Assembly: GCF_000247815.1 (NCBI RefSeq)
Contig: NC_021676.1
Span: 3,935,544 to 3,999,543, forward strand
Direction of reading: 5' to 3'
Length of the DNA: 64,000 nucleotides
Origin: Ficedula albicollis
Lineage: Eukaryota > Chordata > Aves > Passeriformes > Muscicapidae
In this document: positions 1-13,390 of the stretch, piece after piece
How positions within the stretch are numbered: position 1 is the first letter of the stretch
Layout: every line of letters starts with the position of its first letter
Translations under genes and position numbers: made by a program
Notes under the pieces: model-generated
What the model saw: only the letters and a program-made list of their open reading frames with translations
What the model was told of the DNA's origin: nothing
Database searches by the model: none

Positions 1-284
1 GTGAAGAGATGTTAATTGACTTGCCCTAGATCCCTCTTGGAAGCACCAAGAATAGGATCCAAACTTCCTCTAGAAAGAATTAGCATTTTAATTGACGGTG
101 CACAGGCTGTGAAAGCTGTGCTTGAGAGACCAAAAAAGCCAGAAAGGCTTCAGCCTCAAGGTGATGAAGGAATGTGTGGGCACAAGGAAGTTTTTGGAAC
201 AAAAAATGTCATCATATAATCTGTGACTTTCCTCACATGCATGTGAATAAAAAGATTCCTTGCTCTTTTCCAACTGCAGGTGCC

Positions 285-690
285 TTGAGCAGCTCTTCCC
301 CACCCAAGCACACCATGGGAGCTGGTTGGAGCAGGGAAGGGTAAAAGGCTGATCCCTCTGTGCAGGGGATGGGCTTTGCTGAGTGATGAACTTCATTAAA
401 AACCACAGGGATGAACTTTCTGGGTATTCCATACCAAGCCCTTCATCCCCACAGTTTTGTAATGAGCTTCATTAAAAAACCACAGGGATGAACTTTCTGG
501 ATATTCCACAGCAAGCCCCAACAAATAAATAACTGCCTTTATAAACTTCCTGAGGGGCTGAAGAGCAGCACTTCCCTACCCAAACAGGCTAAAGGAGCTG
601 GTTGGAGCAGAGAAGCATAAAAGGGAGATCCCTTCATGCAGGAGATACTGGCACAGGACGGGCTTTGCTGAGAGACGAACTTCATTAAAA
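285..690. repeat. Longer module repeated twice inside the minisatellite
   Basis: A segment at about 289-395 recurs imperfectly at about 562-680. Shared landmarks are AGCAGC-x-CTTCC followed by ACCCAA, then GGAGCTGGTTGGAGCAG, then GATCCCT, a TGCAGG and a GGGCTTTGCTGAG block leading into the GAACTTCATTAAA of the 77-bp unit. The offset is about 270-285 bp. This suggests a higher-order unit made of one long module plus 77-bp units. I do not recognise it as a named transposable element. Confidence 0.7.
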
Positions 691-828
691 AAGAGGGATG
701 AACTTTCTGGGTATTTTGCAACAAGCCCCTCATCCCTAAAGTTTTTTTATGAATTTCATTAAACGACCATAGGGATGAACTTTCTGGGTATTCCATAGCA
801 AGCCCTTCATCCCTGAAGTTTTTTTGTG

Positions 829-2039
<1,211 letters not shown>

Positions 2040-2429
2040 AAACCACTGGGATGAACTTTCTGGGTATTCCATAGCAAGCCCTTCATCCCTGAAGTTTTTT
2101 TGTGAACATCCTTAAAAAACCACAGGGATGAACTTTCTGGATATTCCATAGTTAGCCTTCATCCCTGAAGTTCTGTAATGAGCTTCACTAAAAACCACTG
2201 GGATGAACTTTCTGGGTATTCCATAGCAAGCCCTTCATCCCTGAAGTTTTTTTGTGAACATCCTTAAAAAACCACAGGGATGAACTTTCTGGGTATTTCG
2301 TAACAAGCCCCTCATCCCCGTGGTTTTCCTGTGGATTTCACTGAAAAACCACAGGGCTGGCCTTCCTGGGTATCCCGTAGCAAGCCGCAGAGCTGAGCCC
2401 AGCCTGCGCAGCCCCGGGGGCAGACTGAC

Positions 2430-2565
2430 CGATCCTGTCGGGGGTGGTGTCCAGCTGGGACGGGGAGCTGGACACGCTGCTGCTGGGCCGGGAGGACGCG
2501 TGGCTGCCGGGGCGCTGGCTCTCCTCCAGCGACGGCGCCGGCGACGGGCTGTCCTGGATCCTCTC
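2430..2565 (-). CDS. DACH2: DACH2 internal exon, SPSPAPSLEE serine-rich segment
   Basis: This 136-nt exon has acceptor TGTGTTTGCAG before 2565 and donor GTCAGT from 2429. It starts on a codon boundary, continuing SVIK into ERIQDSPSPAPSLEE, then SQRPGSHASSRPSSSVSSSP, then SQLDTTPDRI and one base of the next codon. The family carries the same ER[IV]-x-[DE]SPSPAPSLEE core followed by a Ser/Pro-rich low-complexity tail before the DACHbox-C exons. SPSQLD is closer to the DACH2 than the DACH1 version I remember. The exon and about 35 bp of adjoining intron form a GC- and CpG-rich patch in an AT-rich setting. The donor has C at +3, weaker than consensus. The next coding exon must lie outside the window below position 1. 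Confidence 0.93.
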
Positions 2566-5233
2566 CTGCAAACACAGGCACAGCAAAGCCTCAGCCACCA
2601 CTCAGCGAGGCTCCAACAGCAAAAAAACCAACGAGGGAGGTTGGATTAGGAGTAATGATAACAAATGTTTCTGAGGTAAACAGAACGCAGCTCATGGGTA
2701 AGAGCAGTACTGTCATCTACAGCCAAAACCAACACCAGCAACGTGTCTGAGCTTAGCTGATCGACTGTCACCTTTTTTTTCTTGTTGGCAACTTTTTATG
2801 TTTTAAGTTTTTCACGCCTAGGAACGTATAGAATATTCTTTCATGTTGCTTTCACAAATTACTTTTAATCTACAAGGTAGTAAGATTGCCATATACGAGT
2901 CACATTTCAAATAAACAGCTCACAGTTGGATTGAACCGTCACTAAATGCAGTCAAATTTGTAATTAGAATCTTTACTTGTCAATTTGTAACTAGAATCTG
3001 TACCTGAGTAAATTACATCAGTATCTTCTCAGGGTACAAATGACAAATGCTGTAGCTCTGGTAAGAACTTCCCTCTTGCAAGAAAAGCACCACTGGCTAA
3101 CCAAAACAAGAGTCTGCTTGCAAATTCTTATGTTTATATTTGCACATGAAACTTTGATATTAACCTCTAATTTAAATATATATAACCTCTAATATAAATA
3201 TACATATAGTATATGATGTAAGGAGGAAAAAAAGAGGTAGGAAATAAAAATAATAAAAAAAAAAAAGGCAAAATTCAATTCTGCATTCTTGTGTATCTAT
3301 GTATCTACACTTGCAAATTGCCTGAAGATGCCATGGAATTTTCATCAGTAAAAATCTTTAGGAACAGGTCAGAGTAACAAGGCATAAGTGAAAATTCATC
3401 CTTAAGACAAGAGACTGTGAGACCACTTGAGATCTTTCCAACTCAGTGTTTCCACACACATACTTGTAATTACAAATTTCAGCGCCCTTCATTCCTGCTC
3501 CCAGAACCAACTGAAAATGACAATCTTCTGAAAGGGACAATCAGGGCCTGATTTACTCCAGGTATTTTTCTCTCAAAATGCCTTCTATGTTTAAAAACCT
3601 CTGTCAAATTCCTTGAAGCTGCAGTTCTGAGGGAGAGACACTAATGAGGAAAAATGGTTGAATTTACAGAATTCCAGAAAGGGAACATTGGGAGCTGCCC
3701 CCATCCCTGGCTATCAGCTGCTTCCTGTGCAAACCCACTGAAATCTAACTTTTTTTTTTTTTTTTAAAAAAGAGATTCTCTTGCCTCCACTTCACTAAAA
3801 ATCACAATTACAGTTCATCTGGGAAAGCTGTTTCAAAGGAACTTCGCAATCTTTCCTCCTTTCTAACCTATTCTGAAGATGTTTCAGTAGGAATATTCAG
3901 TCTGGCTCCTCGGTAGCAATTTACTGTGTGCTCTGGAAAATAAACTCACTAGCATCTGAAGTTCTATGCATTTTTCTAGATGGAAGCCTGAATCAGTAAT
4001 GCAGCTTTGGGAAGAACATGGTGGTTTCTAGAAGTTTTTCATTATAAACACCTGATGTAAAAGCTGCTGTTTGGATGTATCAAGGCAATTCATTAACTAC
4101 ACCGCCAGCAAGATCAACAAGAATATTCTGTTACCCATTAAAACCATCCCTCTAAGCCACACTCATCTGTGTATTTACAGACACTTCTGAGAGTTATGCA
4201 AGGGGAACATGAGATTGGATCCTCCTCAGAGCATGGGATGGCATTTCCCTATCCCAACCACACCAGTGAGAACATGGCTCTGGATGTGTTTTAATAGGAT
4301 TGCTATTGCACATTAAATAACAACCCGGCCTCAAAACCATGTAACAGATGTGTATCTATTACATAGCTGTTAATCCTCAATGGATCAGTTTCACTAATTA
4401 TCTCTTATTTAATGAACATACAGTAACTAACAGATCTGAAAGGGAGACTTTTAATGCTAATATTTAAGATATGAGTCTATTCTGTCGAGTCGCAGGTTTC
4501 TGTAATTATGAAAACTGAACGGTTTCTACAAATTAGTTTTCAAATTCAGTGGGAGAAAAAAAAAGTCCAAGTCACTGAGCTTAAAGTGTCCTGTGTTTTC
4601 TCCTTTTTGACCTCCAAAAGAGAGGGTTTGGAGGCTGTGAGATGAACAGGTAAGAGGGAGTTGGGACTTCATGGATGTGCTGCTTACTGAGCTGCTCTTA
4701 AAAGTCACGTTCTTACCTCAAAAACAGTGTCCTAATTAAGAATTATACGTGCAATCCTGAGTGGATAAATTCTGTGTGTTTTTTACCTTTGTGCAAATTA
4801 TAGCTTCCAAATAGGTTCCTGCTAACAGGTTACAACTCTGACTGCAATTTCCTTTGCCTGGATTTCAGCTTTAACAGTCCTCTTTGGCACTATTTCCTCT
4901 CTTTTTACCACAAACAGCGCTCAATTTACAATTAAGATACCATTTTGAAATGATTAATTTTACAGAAGAGTGCATAGTTTAAGTAAATTTCATTGTCTAC
5001 TGCAGCCATGAAAATGAATAGCCAGGGAGAGGACATGCCAACTGTTCTGCAAAAAAACCCTATGAACAAATATGACTAGGAATTAACACTTAGATATCAC
5101 ACAAACAGCCATATATGTCATCTTAAATGGGAGTTATTTGAGTAATTCAAAAGCTGATGATTTGGAAAAGCAAAGTATTCCAGCTCCTTCTGGTAACTGC
5201 ATTTCCCATTGTCTCTCACTGTGAAATAATCTC

Positions 5234-5394
5234 TGCTTGGAGTAATTTGCCTTCAAACTCAGGGTCTTGGTGCTTGGAGTAATTTCCCTTCAAACTCAGG
5301 GTCTTGGTTTGAAATCTTCAGGCAGAAGTGTCAAATAACAATGTCCTGTCTTGGTTTGAAATCTTCAGGCAGAAGTGTCAAATAATAAAGTCCC
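5234..5394. repeat. Two adjacent two-copy tandem duplications (37 bp and 47 bp)
   Basis: A unit beginning TGCTTGGAGTAATTT occurs at 5234 and 5271 (period 37). A unit beginning GTCTTGGTTTGAAATC occurs at 5301 and 5348 (period 47). The second pair starts inside the end of the first, because both include GTCTTGG. Copies are nearly identical. Confidence 0.9.
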
Positions 5395-8300
5395 TTTTGA
5401 TCACACAGTGAATCACTTTCTGAGAAAATTAGTTGATTATGTCATCTAATATCTTACCAGGCACAGGGAAGGCAGAGTTTTCCATTCAAGCAACAAAGGA
5501 GCTGAAATTTCCTCTGTATCACATGTGCTCCAAATGAGGATGGAGTATCACCATGTGAGGCTGCACATGGATCAAGAAATTGTCCATTTCTAGATGTCCA
5601 TTTCTAGATGTTCATGTGGAAATGTGCTGAATTTCCCCTACTATAATGAAAATGCTACGAGCAGACTCTTCTTTTGCTGGTAAACAGCTCCATTTTTCAG
5701 TCCTGTAATCAGTATGCATCTATTTAGCTACTTAACAGCAATGTGCTCTGGTTCATTAGGTAGCTACTGTTGTGTCTCAGCCTAGTTAAAATTTCACAGC
5801 AAGTTAATCTATTTTATTACAAATGAGAACACAAGTGATAATGTCCTCACCATTTTCCAAACACAGGGTTAACAGTATTTGTAACAAATCAATGAGGGCA
5901 TTTAAATAGGCAAAATTGCAAATTTAAAATCTCAACATTTTGTTTTACACATTGATGACTTCATTTTATTTGTCATCTATGTATTTTACAACCTTGTTAC
6001 TTTTCACAAATAATTTTTTTTCCCTTTGAAAATGGCTCAGTTACTCCTGCATCCTACAGGGCAGCCTGGTCCCACACTAGGTGAATTCAGAGTAAGAAAA
6101 TAACATTCCTAAATAAAGTAATATTTTCCCCATTTATATCTCTTCCTATTCAGAAATTTGCAAGATTAATATTCCAGGTTGTAATTGAATGAATTATACA
6201 TAAGGATTCTACAGATTGTGAGAATTTATGAAAAATGAAAACATTTCTCAAGATCTCACCTACTTTATCTCATCTTTTTTCCTTCCTTTACAGAGCTGTA
6301 ACATAAATTCTCAAAAAGGACCTTTCCAGTATTTAATCCTCTTGAAGGGTAATAGATTTGTCTCACTAAAAATCAGTGTCCTTCTCTGCCTCAGAAAACG
6401 TAGCTACAAAGCTTGACATTGTTAATTTTAGTTGTGATTTAGCTCCATGGCACTGAAGTCATGAACTCACCCAATTTCCAGCCAGAGCCTTGATTTCAGC
6501 TCAATATCCCTCTTCCCTCCCCTGTGAGGGACTCTTCCACACCAATAATAGGAAATACTACACACTACTTGCATCCACACTAGTTTTATTTGAAATATAT
6601 ATGAACAGCTTACCTATTTTTGACATAATCATCTTGACCTTAATTCCTTACCTCTGATTTTTTTATAGTATTGATCTTCCTTTTATGTCAAGAGTTCAGA
6701 GAAATGATGTTGCTGGATTTTCCTTTTTATTTTTCTTTATTCTTAGTCGTAATGTAGTTGTAATTACTCTTCCAAATGTTAATCTATTAACAAGTTCCTA
6801 GAGGATTCAGTGGCATTTCACTGCTGACAAGAAGGCTTTGGAAGTTTGTCTGAGTCCTGGATGTTTTATTCAGACATTTATCTTGATATTTCATATTTAA
6901 TTGAGGTGCTGCTGCTTTACAGGGCTCTGCAGTGGCTGGAATTCACCCTCTTTGATGAAATGGAAAGGAAGGAAAAATGGAGATTCTACTGGGTTTAGGC
7001 CTAGATTAGAGTTTTCAAGTGTTGAAGGAAAGATTTCAAACTGATGTTGACCACATAATTCACAATTCCAGTCAGCAAAGACCTGAATTGCCAACACTTT
7101 CTTCTTTTACTTAATACTAAGATGTATTTCTTTCCAATTGACCTCACTTGATACTAATGCTGTTTGAGTCCTAACAACCAGCACATTTTTAATAGTGTCC
7201 TAAAGTTTACAGTCCTTAATTGATGGGCTACTCAATTTAGGCTTTTCCAAGGAAAAGATTCCTGTCAGAGGCAGCAGGAGCTGTGCCACACCTCAACTGA
7301 TGCCAACAAGAACCAGGATGGCCACAGCCATTTCTGGGCTAGAGAAGAGCAGTTTGGTTTGGATTTTGAGTCATTCCAGCCTGGAAATGAGCACGCACAA
7401 AGACTTTTTTTGTTGTCTGTTTGTCTTCTGAGCTACTTGTAGTACCTGAGGTTGCTGTAGGTACTGAAGATGAACAAGGTAAACAGCTGGTCTGAAAACC
7501 AAGACAGGATCTGTGTGTCTGAAAGCCAGCTGGATCCCATTCATCTTTTGCAGTGTACAGGGAAGTTGTTCGCCTAAAATATGTACTTTGCCATTTAAAA
7601 ATGCAATTTTTTTTTTCCACTGTGTACATATAGTTGTTTCAGTTGAAGTCAACTGGCAATTATTTCCTCACAGAATTTAAGAAATCATAAAAACTCCTAC
7701 ATTTACTGATTTTAATACCAGATGTTCACTCACTAATTCCATTACCTTGTGACTACTTCCTATCAATCCATTAATTGCCAGCTGCTCAGCCAAACAGAGA
7801 AGTGCAGCTAATCAGATGGTGCTGGGAAACAGCCAAACAGGAGCTGCCTTCTTCCCCATTTCTTAAATTAGCAGTTGCTGGGACAGCCAGGGAAACCTTC
7901 ACTCCTGGATTAAGATCTTGATGTTTTACTTTGAGTCTGAGAGCAAACAGGGCCTGAAGCTGGATCTTGGTGGGAACCTGGTACTTGTGCCTCTCTCCTG
8001 AATTGTTTCACCCAGTGCTGCCATGGAAGGGAGGAAAGGCACCCCCAGGACTAATGATGATATTGCTCTACCTCATCTATGGTAGAGTCATATCAGTTAT
8101 TAAGGACAAATGCAAATGACAAAGCTAATATCAGAAAGATCTGAGCCAGAACTAAGAGCTTACGTGTGCTTGGCCTAACAATTTTCCTTTGCAAGCTCTG
8201 CAAAAAGAGATGTTCCTGAATGGATTTTTTTTTCCCCACTTGGAAGTTTTAAGTGAGTTTTCAATGCTTAAAACCTCTCAGTGAGGGTGGTAAGGAGCCA

Positions 8301-9061
8301 GGGAGAGGAACAGATTCCCTCCAAAGGAGGAGATGAGAAGGGTATCTAATGCAATTTGAAAGGATCTGAACATCTCCCAGAAGAATAATTTCTCTGAATC
8401 AGTGAATAAAGAGATACAAACCTGCACACTCGCTCCTCCTTTGCCTCAAAATCAGCCACAAAAATTAACCTTATAAAAAGCAAACAAACTCCAGTGTCTC
8501 ACATGTCACTCCTCCAGCACATCCCATCCCAGCAACCAGCTGCCTGCTATGGAACAGGACAGAATGAATCTAGTAATATGAAAAATCACATACATTGGAG
8601 TGAAGTTTTATTTTATAAATGCTGCAGTACTCTGAAAACAATTCATAATGGATTGAAGGCACAGAGAGATATGAAATTACTGATGTTAGGAATTCTGTAA
8701 TGGGAAATGTTTCTATTGTGAGAAGAAGTGTTTCAGAGCATTCTGAGATGGCCACATTTTTCTGGCTGTCAGGTAAATATTATGAATGTGTGTTGTAGAG
8801 CACACAGAAAATAGCACCTCTCAGCAATAATTACACAGCCCATCTGTACTCTCTTCAGGGAATTTAAAATCATGTCATATACATCTTTTACAAATGCTTT
8901 AACAATCCCACAAAATCAGGAGAAAAGCAAAACTCAAAAGAGAAGGAGACTCAGAAGTCTCTACTGCATGTCTAGATCCCATTACAAACAATGCTTTGCT
9001 CTGTTTACCAGATTAGTTTCTGAAGTGCATTGGTGTGAAATTCTTAAGAATTATGAAAATA

Positions 9062-9161
9062 AAAATGCTTTTTTTAAAAGGCATTTTAAAATATGAAATA
9101 TGATTTTTTTAAAAGCATTTAAAATATGAAACCAAAAATGCTTTATTTTTAAAAGCATTTT
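9062..9161. repeat. AT-rich repeat with hairpin arms
   Basis: Three related stretches contain AAAATGC or its complement GCATTTT with AAAATATGAAA between them. At 9135-9161 the arms AAAATGCTTT and AAAGCATTTT form a perfect 10-bp inverted repeat around a 7-base spacer. At 9062-9087 a 7-bp version is present. I cannot assign this to a named element. Confidence 0.75.
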
Positions 9162-10023
9162 AATTACTTTTTTTTTATTTTCTTTGTTTCCCATTTGCAC
9201 TGAACAAGACCACCATTTATTCCTAACTGGGACCTGGGTGAGAGCAAGAAAGAGTAAGAGAAAAGGAGGAATACAGCAAGCATGAGGGGATGACAACTGA
9301 AGAAAAATGGACAGCAGGAAACCAATTTCCAGAACTACTCCTACTTGGGAGAAGCACATCCCTCAGCAGCTCCAAAGAGGCTGTTTGCCAGGAGGAGAGG
9401 GAGGGAGCACGAGGAGGAAGAGGGTGAGATGTGAGCAAGGGGAGGAAGGAGGGTGCAAATATGTCAGGTAAGTGAAATGAGAAGCAGGGAAAATTTGGGA
9501 GAAAATGAAGTCTCAGATCTCCGGTATTAAGTTTTGCCTCATTACTCTCAGTGCTCTTTGCAGATCTAACACCAAAGGAGCAGCTTAAGGTTTGGGTTTG
9601 GTTCCCAAAATTTCAAGCTCAGCCTAGCCAGCAAATTTCCCACCAAGGAACATCTGGGGAAGTGACCTTTCAGTGAACAGAAGATTATCACACTCACAGC
9701 TCCAGATTTGGCTCTTGCCAGCCTCCACCTCCCTAACCCCAAACCTCTCCCCTGCCCTCTCCCTGCTTTTTGGCTGGAATTGTGTAAACTTTTTGAATCA
9801 TGTAAGGTTGTATCTGTTGCAGGTGCACTGCAAAATAAAAATCTTTGCATTATGTAGCTACTGCTCTCTGGAGCTGAGTGTTTCACAGAGTTCAGTGAAA
9901 AATACTCTCAATTTCCTGTAAAGGGCTCATCCCAACTTTCCTTCTGAAAATATTGTGACTGAGTAAATTTTTCTGAGTTTCAGGAACAAAATTATTGTGT
10001 GACAGTAAACTGCTACATTTGTT

Positions 10024-10155
10024 CACAGAATCACAGACTGGTTTGGGATGGAAGGACCTTAAAGGTCACCTCATTCCACCCCTGCCATGGGCAGGGACCC
10101 TTCCACAAGACCAGGGTGCTCCATCCAACCTGGCCTTGAGCATTCACTGCTCTTC
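10024..10155 (-). mobile_element. CR1-type LINE 3'-end fragment
   Basis: Reading the plus strand, the segment starts CAGAATCACAGACTGGTTTG and continues through GGAAGGACCTTAAAGGTCACC, with one substring CCATGGGCAGGGACCCTTCCA and then CATCCAACCTGGCCTTGA. This is the familiar reverse complement of the avian CR1 3' end, so the element lies on the minus strand. It is a 5'-truncated, diverged copy without coding sequence. Confidence 0.85.
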
Positions 10156-13100
10156 CTAGCCCAAACCATGGCTCAAGGGTACTTAGCCAAATTCCACCCC
10201 AGACTGATCCTGACTTGACATCCAGGCCATTCCTGGAGTGCAGAGCAGGTCCAGCTGAGGAACAGCTCTGGAAAAAAAGAACTAACAAGAACTGAATGCA
10301 GGAGGGAGGAGAGAGAGGGTGGTGAACTCAGTGTCTCTGTCAAATTTTGCTTTTGCCAAATGAGTCCCTCAATAACAGAGATTCTTCTGAGCCGTTTGAG
10401 CCAAGTTTCAAGCCCAGCAAGCTTCTTCAGATGTGCAGTAAATCCCTGTAAGGCTGGATTTATCACAGGGGCACTGCCAGACCTGCAGCCACAGTGCTGC
10501 TGGTGCTGCTAAAATCACATCACATCAAGTTAGAGATGGCTAAGAAGGTTTTGTGAGCCTGGCCATTGTGCCTCCCTAATTTATGGTGTTCCTGTCAGGG
10601 AAAAATCAAGTTTCATAGTTATGACATTTCTTTCTGGAGCACTAAATGTTAACTTTGCTGATCATGCATATCTGGGTAGAACAGCTTATTTCTAAATGGC
10701 AAACGTGATATAAAAAGCATAATGACTTCATTCAAAACCTTATAAAGCAGCTGATTCTCACACCTACAGAAAACAGGCCAAGTGGTATTTTAGTCATCAG
10801 ACTGTGGAAACAGACACACACTCAATATATTCGATTCATTTCTCCCATTTTGAGTAAAAGCATGATGCTGGGATTGCATTCTGTTGAAAACTAGCTATGT
10901 TTTGTACTTATTAAATGCACTTAAATAATGTTCTATAATAAAAGTGTTACTGACAGCAAGAACAGCAATGCTTTTCTTTTACATGTTATGTTTTGTACAA
11001 GAATTTCATGTTAACTGGTGGTCATTCTGTGCTGGGTGATTGTACATGAGGGAAGGAAAGGACAAAAGGAGCCTCACACTGTAATAAAATTCATCTACAG
11101 TTTCAGCACTCAGAACAAGCTGGAGAAAGATGCAGCACCACTTGACAGGTGAGAGTAACACAGCAAAGGATGCCCACTCTGCCTCTGTCATGCTGGCTAC
11201 TGGTGAAATTTCCTCTGCAACATTAGAGGAAATAATTCCCACCAGAGTGCTGGTCAGACCTCGTGTTGCTGTGGAGATATTGTGTCTCCTCCAGTGCAGG
11301 TGCTGGGGAAAAATTGCTGTAAATGAGTAACTCACATCAGCAAGGGCCTGCTAAATAACACCCTGAAACCCAACTGCCTGCAAAAACTGCAGGTTAAATT
11401 ACAAAGGACTAGCATTGTTTACAAATATGCATTTAATCTTCCTGTTGGCATACTGGCATAACATTGAGAATATAATCAAAGCTTCTGCAAGTTTACTTGC
11501 TGCTACAAATATTCCACTGCTGTGTTTAAATTAGGGTTTTTAGAGGTCTCTGAATAGGTAAAGGAAAGGTTATGGTTTGAAATTAATGGAATCTCAACTA
11601 ATTTCTAATAATTTAATGACTTGCATTAACTAATATACAGCTGGACACCTGAGAGATGTTTTCCCCACCCAGCCAACAACTGTGCAGGTACACTGATGGC
11701 AAAGAGAAGGTTTTGCACATCTTAATCCTAAGTAGGGATCCTAATGGGAAATGTTACCCCTGAATTTTCCCAGTCTCCCTAGAAGCCGAGGAAAAATAAA
11801 TCAACAAAACCAAAGCATTCAGAACAAAATCTGTTCTAATCTGGAAGCGGACTCTCAGCAAAAAAGAGAAACAACCTGAGGCAATTTTGGAGATGCTTAG
11901 GGCCAGAAAGAAAATCAGCAGGAAAACAAACCCCTCCAGAACCTCAACAACTGAGGGATGTAGGATTTGACTGCAGTGATGTAACAAGAGATGTTTGCTG
12001 TCCCCCTGAGAGGATGCTGCTATCAGAACACATGGGCATGAACAAGAAACACGTGCTAGGGTACTGTGAGTTTCCTTCCCTGCTTGATTTACAAACAAAA
12101 CCTCCTGAAGCACCAAAAGGAAGTACAACACAACCCTCACAATACACAGTTCTATTCTCACAGCTGGACTGTAGTGCTGGAAACAGTGACTTTCTCAATG
12201 AGAAAATAATGATACACTATAATTAAGATGTTTTACAATAAAGACATGAGAGGTTAAGTTCAGCAATCAGTGGGAGTTGTAAGAATAAAGCACTCAGAAG
12301 TCAGATTCTAGAGTGACAGGGATGAGTGTAAATGAACACAAATATTGAAGACATTTACTTTCCAGAACAGACAGCTCTATACACTCAAATATTTAAACCC
12401 AAAGAAAAATGGACTAAATTAATGAACTTTCAAAGCTGACATTTTGCTTTGTCAACAAGAATCCCACATGTGCATGCAAACACACACACACAAGTCAGAC
12501 TGATGACACCTTTAATTTTTGCTCAGTAAAAGTGGACACACTGTTTTAGAGAACCCCGTCACACCAGGCCTTCACATGCACTGATCCTACACACTTCTAT
12601 TTTGAAAATTTCCTTGTTTTAATGCATTTTTGAGTGTGTGGCAGGACAGCAGCTCTCCACACAGGCAAGAACCTTTCAGAACAGCCTACTGGGCAGAGAC
12701 TATGACAAGCCTTTCAAAATACAAAAGTGTTTGAACCAACCAGAAGGAAGTTCAGGTTTGGCTACTAGAGACTCTACTCACAAAAATACTTGTGGTAATT
12801 TTCTCAGGTATTTACCTGGATTTGCACTGTTACAATTCCTGTTTTGTTCTTCAGCCTCACTAAGGTCCTTGAGATGATTTTCTCTGCTATTTACCTGTTC
12901 TGGATTTGCAGCACACTCGAATTCTTGTCATGTCCTTCAGCATTTTCTCTTAGGTTTGACTTTACACAGCATTTTAGAAGAGTTATTAAGCTTGCACAGA
13001 TATTACTGTAGCCTGCAGTGTTAGGGATCATTTTTAATTACGTTACAGACTTACTGACAGATCAGAGCCGCTGAACTTTTTGGCTGCAGCGGTGGGTGTT

Positions 13101-13217
13101 GCTCAGTGCTGGGAGCAGCCAAAGGGAGCTGGGGCAGTGTGAGCTCACTGCCCCATCCTCCTCCTCCCTGAGGGTGTCCCTGCAGCTGCTCTGCCATCCC
13201 GAGGATGCTTTCCTTAC

Positions 13218-13390
13218 CTTGATGACAGAGGCCCCTGCCCTGGACAGGGGGCTGTGCATCTGCGCCGCCGCTGCCATGTTGGCGATGGTGTTGAGATGGT
13301 TCATCTGGTTCATGGCCATGGCCACCGAGGCTGGGGGGAGGCTGACGGGGAGCAGGGGGTGTGGCATCATCATGAAGGGCAGGTCTATCC
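13218..13390 (-). CDS. DACH2: DACH2 internal exon, DLPFMMMPHPLLPVSLPP segment
   Basis: This 173-nt exon has acceptor TGCTCTCTGCAG before 13390 and donor GTAAGG from 13217. It starts with two bases finishing the split Arg codon and ends on a codon boundary (phase 0) at SVIK. The peptide reads IDLPFMMMPHPLLPVSLPPA, SVAMAMNQMNHLNTIANMAA, then AAQMHSPLSRAGASVIK. This methionine- and alanine-rich block is among the most conserved parts of the linker in vertebrate DACH proteins. HSPLSRAG favours DACH2, since DACH1 as I recall it carries SPPSRVE at this place. A 51-bp minisatellite begins only about 72 bp upstream of the acceptor, an unusually close position for a long array. The coding frame is intact. 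Confidence 0.96.

Larger units (their letters stand above)
2566..13217 (-). other. DACH2: DACH2 intron, 10.7 kb, between the 13218 and 2430 exons
   Basis: This is AT-rich intron without a recognisable exon or RNA gene. It holds small tandem duplications at 5234-5394, an AT-rich hairpin cluster at 9062-9161 and a CR1 fragment at 10024-10155. Short runs of A or T and a short CA run near 12480 are also present. Open frames of 60-135 codons here match no protein I know and have no splice or conservation support. Confidence 0.85.

Noticed and set aside
7339..7652. Two overlapping 93-96-codon minus-strand frames as a possible gene
   Set aside because: I recognise no family, the composition is ordinary intron, and there is no clear splice or promoter context.
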